Shown: piece after piece, positions 8,959 to 18,286 of the stretch
Layout: each line of letters begins with the position of its first letter
How positions within the stretch are numbered: position 1 is the first letter of the stretch
Assembly: GCA_017510335.1 (NCBI GenBank)
Contig: JAFWNM010000037.1
Span: 25,915 to 89,914, forward strand
Length of the DNA: 64,000 nucleotides
DNA from: Paracoccaceae bacterium
GTDB lineage: Bacteria; Pseudomonadota; Alphaproteobacteria; Rhodobacterales; Rhodobacteraceae
Direction of reading: 5' to 3'
Made by a program: the position numbers and the translations under genes
The notes under the pieces: model-generated
The model's input: only the letters and a program-made list of their open reading frames with translations
Database searches by the model: none
What the model was told of the DNA's origin: nothing

Positions 8959-9681
8959 TTATGCAATCTGTGCGAAGGCATCGCGCAGTGCTTGCGACCA
9001 CGCTGCCGACATTGCCGCGAAATCTTCGTCATTGGCTTCGATGCGGCGCTGTTCGCTGACGCGCAGATCGTTGGCTTCGATCAGCGCAAGGTCCAGCGGC
9101 ATGCCCACACTAAGGTTCGACCGCAACGTGGAATCCATCGATAGCAAAACCGCCTTGCGCGCTTCTTCCAGCGGGGTGTCGACGGTGATAACACGGTCCA
9201 GAATGGGCTTGCCGTATTTATGCTCGCCGATCTGCAGATAGGGCGTGTCATCTGTGGCTTCAATGAAATTGCCTTCGGGATAGATCAGAAACAGGCGCAT
9301 GCGCCCGCCCTTGCGCTGGCCTGCCACAATCATGGATGCAGTCGCCGCCTGCGTCATCCGGTCCATGCGGGCCTTTGTTTCTGCCGTCACCCGTGACAGC
9401 ATTTCGCCGGTAATGGTGGCCACGTCCAGCATGCTTTCTGCCAGCATGATGGATGTGGCAGGCGTGGCATCTTCATCGTCGACCGCTTCATTCAGGCGCG
9501 CAAGCGTGGTTTGCGTGACCGACAGATTGCCTGCCGTCATCATGACGATCACACGCTCACCGGGTTGCTCAAACGTGAACATCTTCCGGTAAACCGATAT
9601 ATTGTCCAGACCCGCATTGGTGCGCGTGTCGGACAATAGAACCAAACCTGCCTTCAGCAACAGCCCTACGCAGTATGTCAT
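8959..9681 (-). CDS. Anbu proteasome-type peptidase
   Basis: A 240-residue Ntn-hydrolase of the Anbu (ancestral beta subunit) family, related to proteasome beta subunits and HslV. The sequence starts MTYCVGL, so removal of Met exposes Thr as the nucleophile. It continues with the typical LLLKAGLVLLSDTRTNAGLD, then RVIVMMTAGNLSVTQ and a C-terminal NDLRVSEQRRIEANDEDF. The operon partners (transglutaminase, alpha-E and ATP-grasp proteins upstream on the same strand) are the standard Anbu neighbourhood, which supports the call strongly. Its substrate is unknown; the partners suggest a peptide or amide made and broken inside the cell. Confidence 0.92.
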   Translation of the reverse strand: MTYCVGLLLKAGLVLLSDTRTNAGLDNISVYRKMFTFEQPGERVIVMMTAGNLSVTQTTLARLNEAVDDEDATPATSIMLAESMLDVATITGEMLSRVTAETKARMDRMTQAATASMIVAGQRKGGRMRLFLIYPEGNFIEATDDTPYLQIGEHKYGKPILDRVITVDTPLEEARKAVLLSMDSTLRSNLSVGMPLDLALIEANDLRVSEQRRIEANDEDFAAMSAAWSQALRDAFAQIA

Positions 9682-9746
9682 CGCGCCTTTCCCTGCAAAC
9701 CCGTCAACCCGCCAGTGTTAGCGCTGTGCCCAAGGCACTGCAAGGC

Positions 9747-10565
9747 TCATTGCTGCTGCGCTTCGATAACCACGGTGACATCAAGGGCCTCGGCAGCACC
9801 GCCCAGAACCAGCCCGCGCAACGGGGCGGCATCCTGCGCGTCCAACCCGGACCCAAGCCGGATATACTGGTCATTGGGGCAGCATTTGTTCGACGCATCA
9901 AACCCGACCCAGCCAAGGCCATCAACAAAAATCTCGGCCCAGGCGTGGCTGGCTTCATGCGCGCCCCCGTCTTCCGTGGCATTCAGGTAACCGCTGACAT
10001 AGCGTGCTGGCAGATCGGCCAGATGCGCGCAGGCAATCAATACCTGCGTGTGGTCCTGACACACACCTGCGCCTTCATTCATCGCCTCGGCGGCGGTGGT
10101 ATGGGCGTGGGTGGCACCGGGGCGATAGGGCAGCGCGTCCGACACGGCGGCAGCTAACAGATGTGCGCGCTCCAGTGCGGTGGCCGAACCGGCCTCGCGC
10201 AAGGTTTCTTGCACAAGATCCACAATCGCGCGGTTGGGTTCAGTGCGCACAGTGTTGCGCATATAGGCACGCGGTGGCACACGTTCGCGGTGGCCACGCA
10301 AAACGCCAGCGGTGTCAATGGTTTCGATTGTGCCTCGAACAGTCACTTCAATATGCTCCACCCGTTTGCGCAGGGAAACAGTCTGGATGTAATCCCCCGC
10401 CCCGTCGCGGAACGCTTCGCCCATCACAGCATCGGGCACGTCAACCGACCAGTCGATCACCTTCTGGCTGTCGCATTTGGCCGGGATCAGGCGCAGGCTT
10501 TGGATGATGCCGGCCACAGGATTTGCGAATTCATAGCGGGTCTTGTGGAAAACCGTCAGAATCAT
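9747..10565 (-). CDS. Transglutaminase-like protein of the Anbu operon
   Basis: A 272-residue protein with the Bact_transglu_N beta domain (residues 1-90, MILTVFHKTRYEFANPVAGI) and a transglutaminase-like core. The Cys of the catalytic triad is in EGAGVCQDHTQVL, the His in ASHAWAEIFV, and the Asp in GWVGFDASNKCCP. By family it would cleave or form amide bonds rather than crosslink proteins. It overlaps the alpha-E gene upstream by four bases and lies 65 bases ahead of the Anbu gene. Confidence 0.9.
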   Translation of the reverse strand: MILTVFHKTRYEFANPVAGIIQSLRLIPAKCDSQKVIDWSVDVPDAVMGEAFRDGAGDYIQTVSLRKRVEHIEVTVRGTIETIDTAGVLRGHRERVPPRAYMRNTVRTEPNRAIVDLVQETLREAGSATALERAHLLAAAVSDALPYRPGATHAHTTAAEAMNEGAGVCQDHTQVLIACAHLADLPARYVSGYLNATEDGGAHEASHAWAEIFVDGLGWVGFDASNKCCPNDQYIRLGSGLDAQDAAPLRGLVLGGAAEALDVTVVIEAQQQ

Positions 10566-11515
10566 CGCGCTTCCCCTGTCAGATACTGGTCATGGATGGA
10601 TTGCGCCAACACGGCGTTTTCATTGATCATGCGTGTCAGGAATTCGTGCAACCCTTCGTCGAACACATCGTCAATGCGCGCTTCGGCCAATTCACCCAGA
10701 AGCGCACGCGCGGATTCCTGTGCCGGCGTGGACCGGCCATAAACACGCGCCAGCTGGTCCAGATGTTCATTCGCTTCCGCATAACATGACAGCAAGGATC
10801 GCGGAAATTTCGGGTTCAGCAACAGGAAATGCGCAATCTGCACCGAACTTAGTTCGCCACCATAGGCCCAGTTATAGGCCCGGTGCGCGGACAAAGCCCG
10901 CAGAAGCGTGGTCCATTGATAATTGTCCAGCCCCGACCCCACATAGGCCACGGATGGCAACAGCACATAATATTTCACGTCCAGCAGGCGCGCAGTATTG
11001 TCGGCACGTTCCACCGCATAGCCCAGATTCATGAAACTGTAGCCGTCAATGCGCAACTGCGTGGATTCAATCGCGCCGCGGATCAGGGAACTGGTGCGGA
11101 TTGTCCAGTCAGTCAGATCGGGGATGGACAGTTTGGACCGTTCCAGCCGCTGCATGGCCATCAGTTCCTGATAGCTGGTATTGATGGCGTCCCACACCTG
11201 AGAGGTCAGCGCAGTGCGCACAATGCGCGCGTTTTCACGCGCAGAACGAATGCAACTGGCAACTGAGGAAGGGTTTTCCATGTCGAAGAACAGGAAACTT
11301 TCGACATTGCGCTGGACAATCTCGCCGTATTTGTCGGTGAAGGATTGCAACACCCCCTTGCTTTGCAAGATGGCACCCCATTCATTGCGATACCCCCCGC
11401 CCGCATTGGGCAAAAGCGCATTGCGAAAGCCCATATCCATCAGGCGGGCGGTGGTTTCGGACCGTTCCAGAAAACGGGTCATCCAGAACAGATTGGCGGC
11501 TGTGCGGCTTAACAT
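10562..11515 (-). CDS. Alpha-E domain protein of the Anbu operon
   Basis: A 317-residue, almost wholly helical protein (family DUF403, alpha-E). The N-terminus MLSRTAANLFWMTRFLERSE and the later MNLGYAVERADNTARLLDVKY are family signatures. No catalytic residues are known for the family. It always travels with a circularly permuted ATP-grasp enzyme, as here, and the two may form a peptide-synthesising pair. It is one base away from that gene and overlaps the transglutaminase start. Confidence 0.9.
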   Translation of the reverse strand: MLSRTAANLFWMTRFLERSETTARLMDMGFRNALLPNAGGGYRNEWGAILQSKGVLQSFTDKYGEIVQRNVESFLFFDMENPSSVASCIRSARENARIVRTALTSQVWDAINTSYQELMAMQRLERSKLSIPDLTDWTIRTSSLIRGAIESTQLRIDGYSFMNLGYAVERADNTARLLDVKYYVLLPSVAYVGSGLDNYQWTTLLRALSAHRAYNWAYGGELSSVQIAHFLLLNPKFPRSLLSCYAEANEHLDQLARVYGRSTPAQESARALLGELAEARIDDVFDEGLHEFLTRMINENAVLAQSIHDQYLTGEAR

Positions 11516-11516
11516 G

Positions 11517-12935
11517 TCATTCCTCTGCGATAACCCATGTATCCTTGACGCCGCCGCCCTGACTGGAATTCACCACCAGCGACCCATTGGTAAGGGCAAC
11601 ACGCGTCAATGCGCCGGGCACCAGTTCGACATCCCGTCCAACAAGGCAATAGGGCCGCAAGTCCACATGACGCGGCGCAATGCCTTCATCAACGAAAGTC
11701 GGGCAGGTTGACAGCGCCAATGTGGGTTGGGCGATGTAATTCGACGGGTTGGCCGCCACTTTTGCCGCGAATGTGTCTATTGTCGCGCGATCAGATGCAG
11801 GGCCGACCAGCATGCCGTACCCGCCCGATCCATGCACTTCCTTGACCACCAGTTCGGATATGTTTTCCAGCACATATTTCAAATCATCGGATTTGGCGCA
11901 TTGCCATGTCGGCACATTGTCCAGAAGCGGTGTTTCCCCCAGATAGAAGCGCACCATTTCAGGCACATAGGTATAGATGGCCTTGTCATCGGCCACACCG
12001 GCACCGGGCGCGGAACAGATTGTCACCCCCCCCGAACGATACACATTCATCAGACCGGGAACACCCAGCGTGGAATCAGGGCGGAAACACAGCGGGTCCA
12101 GAAAGGCATCATCAATGCGCCGATAGATGACATCCACCTTGCGCGGCCCTTCTGTGGTGCGCATCCAGCAAAAATCGCCATCGACAAACAGATCCTGCCC
12201 TTCCACCAGTTCAATGCCCATCAGGTCGGCCAGAAAGGAATGTTCATAATAGGCCGAATTGTAATGCCCCGGTGTCAACAACACCACACACGGGTCGCGC
12301 TCGCATTTTGCGGGTGCCACGGACGCCAATGTGCGCTTCAGCAGCCGCGCATAGCCGTCCACAGGGGCCACGCGGTTTTCCTGAAACAAATGCGGGAACA
12401 TGCGCATCATGACTTCGCGGTTTTCCAGCATGTAGGACACGCCCGACGGGGTGCGGCAATTGTCTTCCAGCACATAGAATTGTTCGGCCCCTGTGCGCAC
12501 CAGATCAATGCCCACGATATGGCTGAACACCCCCAAAGGCGGCCGGAACCCTGCCACGGCAATTTCATAGGCGTCATTGCGATACACCAGATCGGCGGGA
12601 ATAAGCCCTGCGCGAATAATCTCGCCACGGTCATACACATCGGACAAAAACGCATTCAGGGCGCGCGCACGTTGTTTGATGCCCCGTTCCAGCCTGCGCC
12701 ATTCATGTGCGGTGAAAACACGCGGAAACATGTCAAACGGGATCAACCTATCAGGGTCGCCCCCTTCGCCATACACTGCAAATGTAATGCCATAGCGCCG
12801 AAACAGATCCTCGGCCTCGGCCTGTTTCAGGGCACGGAACTCGGCGGGCATGTTCTGATACCAGCCTTCCAGCATTTGATAAGGGGCGCGCAACCCGTCG
12901 GACGCATACATCTCGTTGAAAAAATTGGCCGCCAT
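11517..12935 (-). CDS. Circularly permuted type-2 ATP-grasp protein
   Basis: A 472-residue ATP-grasp ligase-like enzyme (CP_ATPgrasp_2 family). Visible signatures are the FPRVFTAHEWRRLERGIKQR region, GVDL-like HIVGIDLVRTGAEQFYVLEDN near 155, the LLTPGHYNSAYYEHSFLA block near 230, and LVVKEVHGSGGYGMLVGP near 360. It probably joins an amine to a carboxylate with ATP. It is the first gene of the four-gene Anbu operon. Upstream lies the TAXI transporter operon on the same strand, 118 bases away. Confidence 0.9.
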   Translation of the reverse strand: MAANFFNEMYASDGLRAPYQMLEGWYQNMPAEFRALKQAEAEDLFRRYGITFAVYGEGGDPDRLIPFDMFPRVFTAHEWRRLERGIKQRARALNAFLSDVYDRGEIIRAGLIPADLVYRNDAYEIAVAGFRPPLGVFSHIVGIDLVRTGAEQFYVLEDNCRTPSGVSYMLENREVMMRMFPHLFQENRVAPVDGYARLLKRTLASVAPAKCERDPCVVLLTPGHYNSAYYEHSFLADLMGIELVEGQDLFVDGDFCWMRTTEGPRKVDVIYRRIDDAFLDPLCFRPDSTLGVPGLMNVYRSGGVTICSAPGAGVADDKAIYTYVPEMVRFYLGETPLLDNVPTWQCAKSDDLKYVLENISELVVKEVHGSGGYGMLVGPASDRATIDTFAAKVAANPSNYIAQPTLALSTCPTFVDEGIAPRHVDLRPYCLVGRDVELVPGALTRVALTNGSLVVNSSQGGGVKDTWVIAEE

Positions 12936-13053
12936 TGCGCAGAAACTCCGTTATTTTCAGACATCAAAACAGGTCTGTATAGAAAGTAAAGACCACCAGA
13001 AGTCAGTGCCCAAATTATAGGCATGCAGGCGGGCACCACGCTGTGCAACGCTG

Positions 13054-15156
13054 TCAAGCCATGCCTTCGCGCGCCTGTCGGGCATTCAGCCAGTTCAGTG
13101 TCAGCACCACCAGCAACACCCCCGCCCCCATCAGTTCCACCGTGAAGGACGGCCAGAACAGCGCGACCACCGCAGGCACCGCCACCAAACGCGAGGCCAC
13201 GTCCATACGCGCGAACAAATACCCCTCAATCGCGGCAGCAAACGCCACCAGCCCCAGAATGGCGGTAAACCCTGTCCACAGCACATGCAGCAGTGGCCCA
13301 CCATAGATGATTTCGGGATTGAACACCATGAACAGCGGAATCAGATACAGGCCCTTGGCGAATTTCCACGCCTGCATGCTGGTTTCCATGGGTTTTGCCC
13401 CCGCCACTGCCGCCCCTGCAAACCCCGCAAGCGCGACGGGGGGCGTCACATTGCTGTCCTGACTATACCAGAACACCACCAGATGCGCGATCAGCAGGGG
13501 AATGCCGAATTCATTATGCAGCGCAGGCCCCACCAGCACGATCAGCACGATATAGCTGGCCGTCACCGGCAGCCCCAGACCCAGCACCAGCGACGCAATC
13601 AGCACCAGCCCCAGCGCCAGCACGATATTGCCGCCCGACAGCGCCACCATCATGGAACTGAATTTCAGCCCCAGCCCCGTCAGCCCCACAACCCCCACGA
13701 TAATGCCAGCCACCGCACAGGCAATGGACACTGCCACCGCATTGCGCGCGCCCAGTTCAAGCGACTCGAATATCATGCGCAGCCCGCGCAGAATGGACGC
13801 TTGCACCCGCTGGGATGTGACTGGCCCATCGGCCCAGACCGACCACGCCCCGCGCAGCCCCGCCACGCCGACAACCGACAAAATGGCCCAAAACCCCACC
13901 CGCATGGGCGAGATGTTGTTGACCAGAAGCACTACCAGCAGCACCAGCGGCACGATGAACTGCCACCCCGCCTTCAGCACATGGCGCACAATGGGCAATT
14001 CAGCGGCGGACAGCCCCTTCATGCCCTGTTTCATCGCCACGATATGCACGAACAGATAAACCGTGCCCAAGTAAAGGATCGCCGGAAAGATCGACACCAG
14101 CACAATGTCGATATAGGGCACTTGCGTGTATTCCGAAATCAGGAACGCGCCCGCGCCCATCAGCGGCGGGGTGATCTGCCCGCCGGTGGAGGCTGCCGCT
14201 TCAATCCCGCCCGCCTGCTTGGGCTTGTAGCCAAGGCGTTTCATCAGCGGAATGGTGAAGGCCCCCGTGGTCACCACATTTGCAATCGCTGACCCCGAAA
14301 TCGACCCCATGCCGGCGCTGGCAATCACTGCCGCCTTCGCAGGGCCGCCCGGTTTGCGCCCCGTCGCAGCAAAGGCCAGATCGATGAAGAACTTGCCCGC
14401 GCCGGTCTTTTCCAGAAACGCCCCGAACAGCACGAACATGAACACGAATGTCGCAGCCACCCCCAAAGGCAGGCCGAATATGCCTTCCTGCCCCAGATAT
14501 AGCTGGCCCACCAGCCGGTCCACGCTGGCGCCGCGATGCGACAGAATGCCCGGCATCCATTCACCCACCTGCGGCAAGGCCCCGCGCGGGCCTGCCAGCG
14601 CATAGATGATGGCCAGCGCGCCAATGATGGTCATGCCCAACCCCACCGCGCGGCGGCTGGCTTCCAGCACGGCAATAATGCAGATGATGCCCACGGCAAT
14701 ATCCGTGCCCGTCCACCACCCGGCGCGCGCGATGATGTCATCCAGATACCAGATGATATAAAACCCGCTTAGAAACGCCGCTGTCAGAAACCCTGCATCA
14801 ATGATCCAGCCAAGAGGACCGCGCGGGCGCGTCTGCCCGAAGGCGGGGAAAACAAGGAATGCCAGAAACAGCACAAAGCCCAGATGCGCAGTGCGTTGGT
14901 AAAACAGGCCCAGCGGCTGGATACCTGCGGTGTATAGCTGGAACAGCGACAGCATGACCGCCACCGCCGTGATTACCCACAGCACCGGGCGCGGTTGCAT
15001 CGCGTCCGCAGATCGCAGGTTTGACGGAATAACCCCGCCATCCACCTGATCGGGGTTTATGCTGTCAGTGATGCTTTTGGTTGATGCCATCGGGGCCGCC
15101 CTGTCACTTTTTTCGTTTGGCGCTACCGGCAAGGCCGTATCGGCCCGCCGGGACAT
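13054..15156 (-). CDS. Fused TRAP transporter permease (TAXI-associated, 4TM + 12TM)
   Basis: A 700-residue permease that merges the small (DctQ) and large (DctM) TRAP membrane subunits, as usual for TAXI-type systems. After a hydrophilic N-terminal stretch of about 55 residues there are roughly sixteen membrane segments. DctM signatures are seen in GSISGSAIANVVTTGAFTIP, EAAASTGGQITPPLMGAGAF and LGLGLPVTASYIVLIVLVGP. Uptake is driven by an ion gradient together with the periplasmic protein encoded upstream. A start at the Met corresponding to 15090 is also possible, since the first 20 residues look unconserved. Neighbours are DUF1850 and the TAXI binding protein in one operon. Confidence 0.9.
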   Translation of the reverse strand: MSRRADTALPVAPNEKSDRAAPMASTKSITDSINPDQVDGGVIPSNLRSADAMQPRPVLWVITAVAVMLSLFQLYTAGIQPLGLFYQRTAHLGFVLFLAFLVFPAFGQTRPRGPLGWIIDAGFLTAAFLSGFYIIWYLDDIIARAGWWTGTDIAVGIICIIAVLEASRRAVGLGMTIIGALAIIYALAGPRGALPQVGEWMPGILSHRGASVDRLVGQLYLGQEGIFGLPLGVAATFVFMFVLFGAFLEKTGAGKFFIDLAFAATGRKPGGPAKAAVIASAGMGSISGSAIANVVTTGAFTIPLMKRLGYKPKQAGGIEAAASTGGQITPPLMGAGAFLISEYTQVPYIDIVLVSIFPAILYLGTVYLFVHIVAMKQGMKGLSAAELPIVRHVLKAGWQFIVPLVLLVVLLVNNISPMRVGFWAILSVVGVAGLRGAWSVWADGPVTSQRVQASILRGLRMIFESLELGARNAVAVSIACAVAGIIVGVVGLTGLGLKFSSMMVALSGGNIVLALGLVLIASLVLGLGLPVTASYIVLIVLVGPALHNEFGIPLLIAHLVVFWYSQDSNVTPPVALAGFAGAAVAGAKPMETSMQAWKFAKGLYLIPLFMVFNPEIIYGGPLLHVLWTGFTAILGLVAFAAAIEGYLFARMDVASRLVAVPAVVALFWPSFTVELMGAGVLLVVLTLNWLNARQAREGMA

Positions 15157-15209
15157 GCGCTGTCAAATGGTTGGTGAACGGCGCGCCATGTGCGGCCCTG
15201 CGCCATTCA

Positions 15210-15683
15210 TCAGGGTGTCAAGTTCAACTGCAACCGGACGCGTGCCCCGCGGTCCACATGGTCCAATAACGCCAGATCATGATCTGCGGTGGTCAGTCTG
15301 TGGCCAACATGGCCGGATCCCGCGCGCAAGGTCAGGCCGTTATCTGGCAAGGCTTCGTCAATTCCCATGATCCAGTAGCCCCCGCCCTGCGCAGATACCA
15401 GCATGCCACGCCCTGCCACCTCGCCCAGACCTGCGGCAAAATCATGCAGGAAACTGCGTGTCAGGGTCAGGGTGCCGGACCGGTTTTCAAAACAATCGGC
15501 CACAGCCCCCCCCGTCACGGAATGCGCCCAGCGCAAACAGATTTCCGCACCCGCCGACATGGGCAGTTGTGCCAGAACCGCGCCGCCCGCGTCTTGCAGT
15601 TGCAACGTGGCGGGGTCGGCGCAGGCCAAGCCCGGCACAAACAGGGCGGCAAAACACAACCGCCCCGTTGCCCGGCCCGTCAC
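15210..15683 (-). CDS. DUF1850 protein linked to TAXI TRAP systems
   Basis: A 157-residue protein with an N-terminal signal peptide ending near ACA (residues 1-22) and the DUF1850 signature ICLRWAHSVTGGAVADCFENRSGTL. The family is found almost only between a TAXI binding protein and the fused permease, exactly its place here, so an accessory role in transport is likely. It overlaps the binding-protein stop by four bases. Confidence 0.82.
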   Translation of the reverse strand: MTGRATGRLCFAALFVPGLACADPATLQLQDAGGAVLAQLPMSAGAEICLRWAHSVTGGAVADCFENRSGTLTLTRSFLHDFAAGLGEVAGRGMLVSAQGGGYWIMGIDEALPDNGLTLRAGSGHVGHRLTTADHDLALLDHVDRGARVRLQLNLTP

Positions 15684-16639
15684 GGGCGCTGGTGGTCCTG
15701 CGGTGTCGCGCCCATTTCTTCCAGATAGCGCAGCGCGCCGGGGTGGAAGGGGATGGGCGTCGAATCAACACTGAAGTCAACTGTCGTGTCATTCGCGGCA
15801 GGGTGAATGGCGATCAGTTCTTCAACATTTTCATACATCGCCTTGGTGATGTTATAGGCCAGTTCCTCATCCATATCCGCGTGAACAATCAGCACATTGG
15901 GCGTGGAAATGGTCAAAACCGGCTCTGCCATCCCCTCATACAACCCTTCGCGCAGGGTATAGGGGGCAAATGTCGGTTCCGCCGCGATGGAGGCGGCAAT
16001 TTCATCTGTGCTCAGCGCGACCAGACTGATGGCCCGCGTGGTGGCAAGGTTCATGATGGAACTGGTGGGCGGTCCCACACTCCAGAACCCGGCCGCAATG
16101 TCCCCATCGCGCAGCGCATCTGCGGTTTCATTGAAGTTCAGGCGCTGGGGGTCGAAATCATCATAGGTTATGCCATTGGCCGCCAGCAGGGTTTGCGCGC
16201 TGACTTCGGTGCCCGACCCCGGCGCGCCAACAGACACACGCTTGCCGCGCAGGTCTTCAAGGCTGGTGATCCCGCTATCGGCCAGTGTGACAAGCTGAAC
16301 GGCATTGGGATAAATCGACGCAATGGCGCGCAATTCATCGACCTGACGCCCTTCAAATGCGCCTTCGCCGTGGAATGCCTGATACACCGTGTCGGCCAGC
16401 GCCAGCGCCAGATCGGAATCAAAACGCGACACCAGCGCCACGTTTTCCACCGATGCGCCGGTTACTTCCGCACTGGCGGATGCGCCATCCACATGGCGGT
16501 TGATCACTTCGGCCAGGCCCCCGCCATAGGGAAAGTAAACCCCGCCGGTGCCGCCGGTGGCAATGGACAGTTCCTGCGCCTGTATGGGCGCAGCCATAAG
16601 CACCGTTGCCGCAGCAATGGCTGCAAATCTGTAAGTCAT
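15680..16639 (-). CDS. TAXI-family TRAP transporter solute-binding protein
   Basis: A 319-residue periplasmic binding protein. The signal peptide runs to about residue 22 (AAPIQAQ), followed by the TAXI hallmark LSIATGGTGGVYFPYGGGLA and later SLEDLRGKRVSVGAPGSGTE. Substrates of this family include glutamate and related acids, but cannot be read from sequence. The start at 16639 is chosen because GGGAGG lies eight bases upstream; the frame is open seven codons further. It is the first gene of the operon with DUF1850 and the fused permease. Confidence 0.9.
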   Translation of the reverse strand: MTYRFAAIAAATVLMAAPIQAQELSIATGGTGGVYFPYGGGLAEVINRHVDGASASAEVTGASVENVALVSRFDSDLALALADTVYQAFHGEGAFEGRQVDELRAIASIYPNAVQLVTLADSGITSLEDLRGKRVSVGAPGSGTEVSAQTLLAANGITYDDFDPQRLNFNETADALRDGDIAAGFWSVGPPTSSIMNLATTRAISLVALSTDEIAASIAAEPTFAPYTLREGLYEGMAEPVLTISTPNVLIVHADMDEELAYNITKAMYENVEELIAIHPAANDTTVDFSVDSTPIPFHPGALRYLEEMGATPQDHQRP

Positions 16640-16754
16640 GTGTATCCTCCCAAGGATCATTGTTTTTGTTTTTTTCAGATCGCACGCGATCCATGGGAAA
16701 GACTAGCGGCGCATTTCGTATCGCGCAAGCATTGTAGGGCCGTGTTGCGCAGGG

Positions 16755-17351
16755 TCACCCCGTGAAAACCACCGGCACAAGCGATGCCACCAGCAACGCC
16801 GCCATGGAATAGTTGAACAGCCGTAGCCAGCGGGGGCGTTGCAGCAACCGCCGCACCCCCAGTCCAAGGCCCGTCCAGATAACCGTTGATGTCCAGCCGA
16901 CACATAAAAACCCCGCAGCGACCCACGCCACAGCCCCCCAATCCTGCGTTGGCGCATAAATCGACACGGCCCCAAGCGAGATGACCCATGCCTTCGGGTT
17001 GACCCATTGGAACGCGGCGGCCTGCAGGAATGTCAGCGGGTTGCCCTTCGCGCCCGCCCCATCGGGGGGCGCAGCATGGGCAATTTTCCACGCCAGCCAC
17101 AGCATATAGACCACGGACACCACCTTCAGCGCCAGTTGCGCGGGCGGGTAGCTGATGAAAATGCCCATCAACCCCACGCCCACCAGAAACACCATTCCCG
17201 CATGGCCAAGTGCAATGCCCGCCATATGCGGCAGCGACCGGCGGAACCCGAAATTCACCCCCGAGGCCAGCAGCATGACATTATTTGGCCCCGGTGTGGC
17301 CGACGTGACAAACGCGAAGGCAAGCAGCGCAAGGAAAACGTCTGGTGTCAT
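16755..17351 (-). CDS. LysE/RhtB-family amino-acid exporter
   Basis: A 198-residue inner-membrane protein with about six membrane spans. The family motif is FVTSATPGPNNVMLLASGVNFG near residue 14, and FQWVNPKAWVISLGAVS lies near the middle. Members export amino acids, homoserine lactones or similar compounds. The start at 17351 puts the first membrane span right at the N-terminus, as is usual; an upstream extension to 17495 has no family support. It stands alone, divergent from the ParA gene, with 214 bases between them in which I see no other gene. Confidence 0.88.
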   Translation of the reverse strand: MTPDVFLALLAFAFVTSATPGPNNVMLLASGVNFGFRRSLPHMAGIALGHAGMVFLVGVGLMGIFISYPPAQLALKVVSVVYMLWLAWKIAHAAPPDGAGAKGNPLTFLQAAAFQWVNPKAWVISLGAVSIYAPTQDWGAVAWVAAGFLCVGWTSTVIWTGLGLGVRRLLQRPRWLRLFNYSMAALLVASLVPVVFTG

Positions 17352-17565
17352 TGTTCTTGGTGTCCTTGTGCGCGCGAAAACCGCGGCGGGGTTGGGAAAA
17401 CGGGGCAGCGCATGCGCAAGCCCCCCCCATACTGACAACATGGGCGGGAATTCAACCGCCTGTGTGGGTATACCTCGCCACCCACGGGCAAACACGCCGC
17501 AGGTTTTTACGCGTGCATCCGGTCGGAAAACCCGCTATGCTGCAGCGCAGCAAAAGGGGTGAACC

Positions 17566-18210
17566 ATGCCAAAAGGGAAAGTCATCACAGTGGCGCAGCA
17601 AAAAGGCGGGTCTGGCAAGACCACGCTTGCCGTCAATCTGGGGGCCATGCTGCAGCGCGCGGGCCATAAGGTGGCATTTCTGGACACGGACCCCCAAGGG
17701 TCATTGGGGCGCTGGTTCATGACCCGCCATCAGGCCGGACGCAGCGACGGGCTGGAATTTTCCACCGCCTCTGCATGGGGTGTGGGCTATGAGGTGGGCA
17801 AACTGCGCGACATCGCAGAATTCGTCATCATCGACACGCCCCCCAAGGCCGATGCAGACCTGCGCCCAGCGCTGCGAGAGGCCGATCTGGTGGTGGTGCC
17901 TGTAGCGTCCAGCCATGTGGACCTGTGGGCCACCGAAGGGGTGCTGGACCTTGCACGGCGCGAAGGGCGTGATGTGCTGGTCGTGCTGAACCGCGCGCGC
18001 GCTGGCACCCGGCTGGGCACCGAAATTGCCGAAGCGGCTGGCGCATTGGACGCGGCCCTTGCCCATACCCAGATCGCCAATCGCGTGGCCTATGCTGAAA
18101 CGCTGGGTCAGGGCATGGCCGGGCATGAGGGCGCGCGCAACCCCGCCATCCGCGCGGAACTGGACGCGCTGCTTGCCGAAATACTGGACCGGCTGCAACA
18201 GCAAGACTAA
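17566..18210 (+). CDS. ParA-family ATPase (orphan)
   Basis: A 214-residue P-loop ATPase of the ParA/MinD superfamily. The deviant Walker A is [16 protein letters not shown] (residues 12-27, with both Lys), Walker A' is [10 protein letters not shown], and Walker B is [10 protein letters not shown]. No parB, centromere-like repeats or replication gene lie next to it; aroA follows. Orphan ParA proteins of this length often position protein complexes or plasmid-like cargo. The usual order with a DUF partner is not seen, so the cargo is unknown. Confidence 0.88.
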   Translation: MPKGKVITVAQQKGGSGKTTLAVNLGAMLQRAGHKVAFLDTDPQGSLGRWFMTRHQAGRSDGLEFSTASAWGVGYEVGKLRDIAEFVIIDTPPKADADLRPALREADLVVVPVASSHVDLWATEGVLDLARREGRDVLVVLNRARAGTRLGTEIAEAAGALDAALAHTQIANRVAYAETLGQGMAGHEGARNPAIRAELDALLAEILDRLQQQD

Positions 18211-18286
18211 GCACACCGCTTGCCCATGGACGGGGCACGGCGCTTGCGCTATCAGCGACGCGTATTCCGTCAAGAAAGGTGCGCGC

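Noticed and set aside
8832-9144. Small arginine-rich frames inside the three dispersed repeats
   Set aside because: They are similar to each other only because the repeat is similar; they lack start signals and shift frame between copies.
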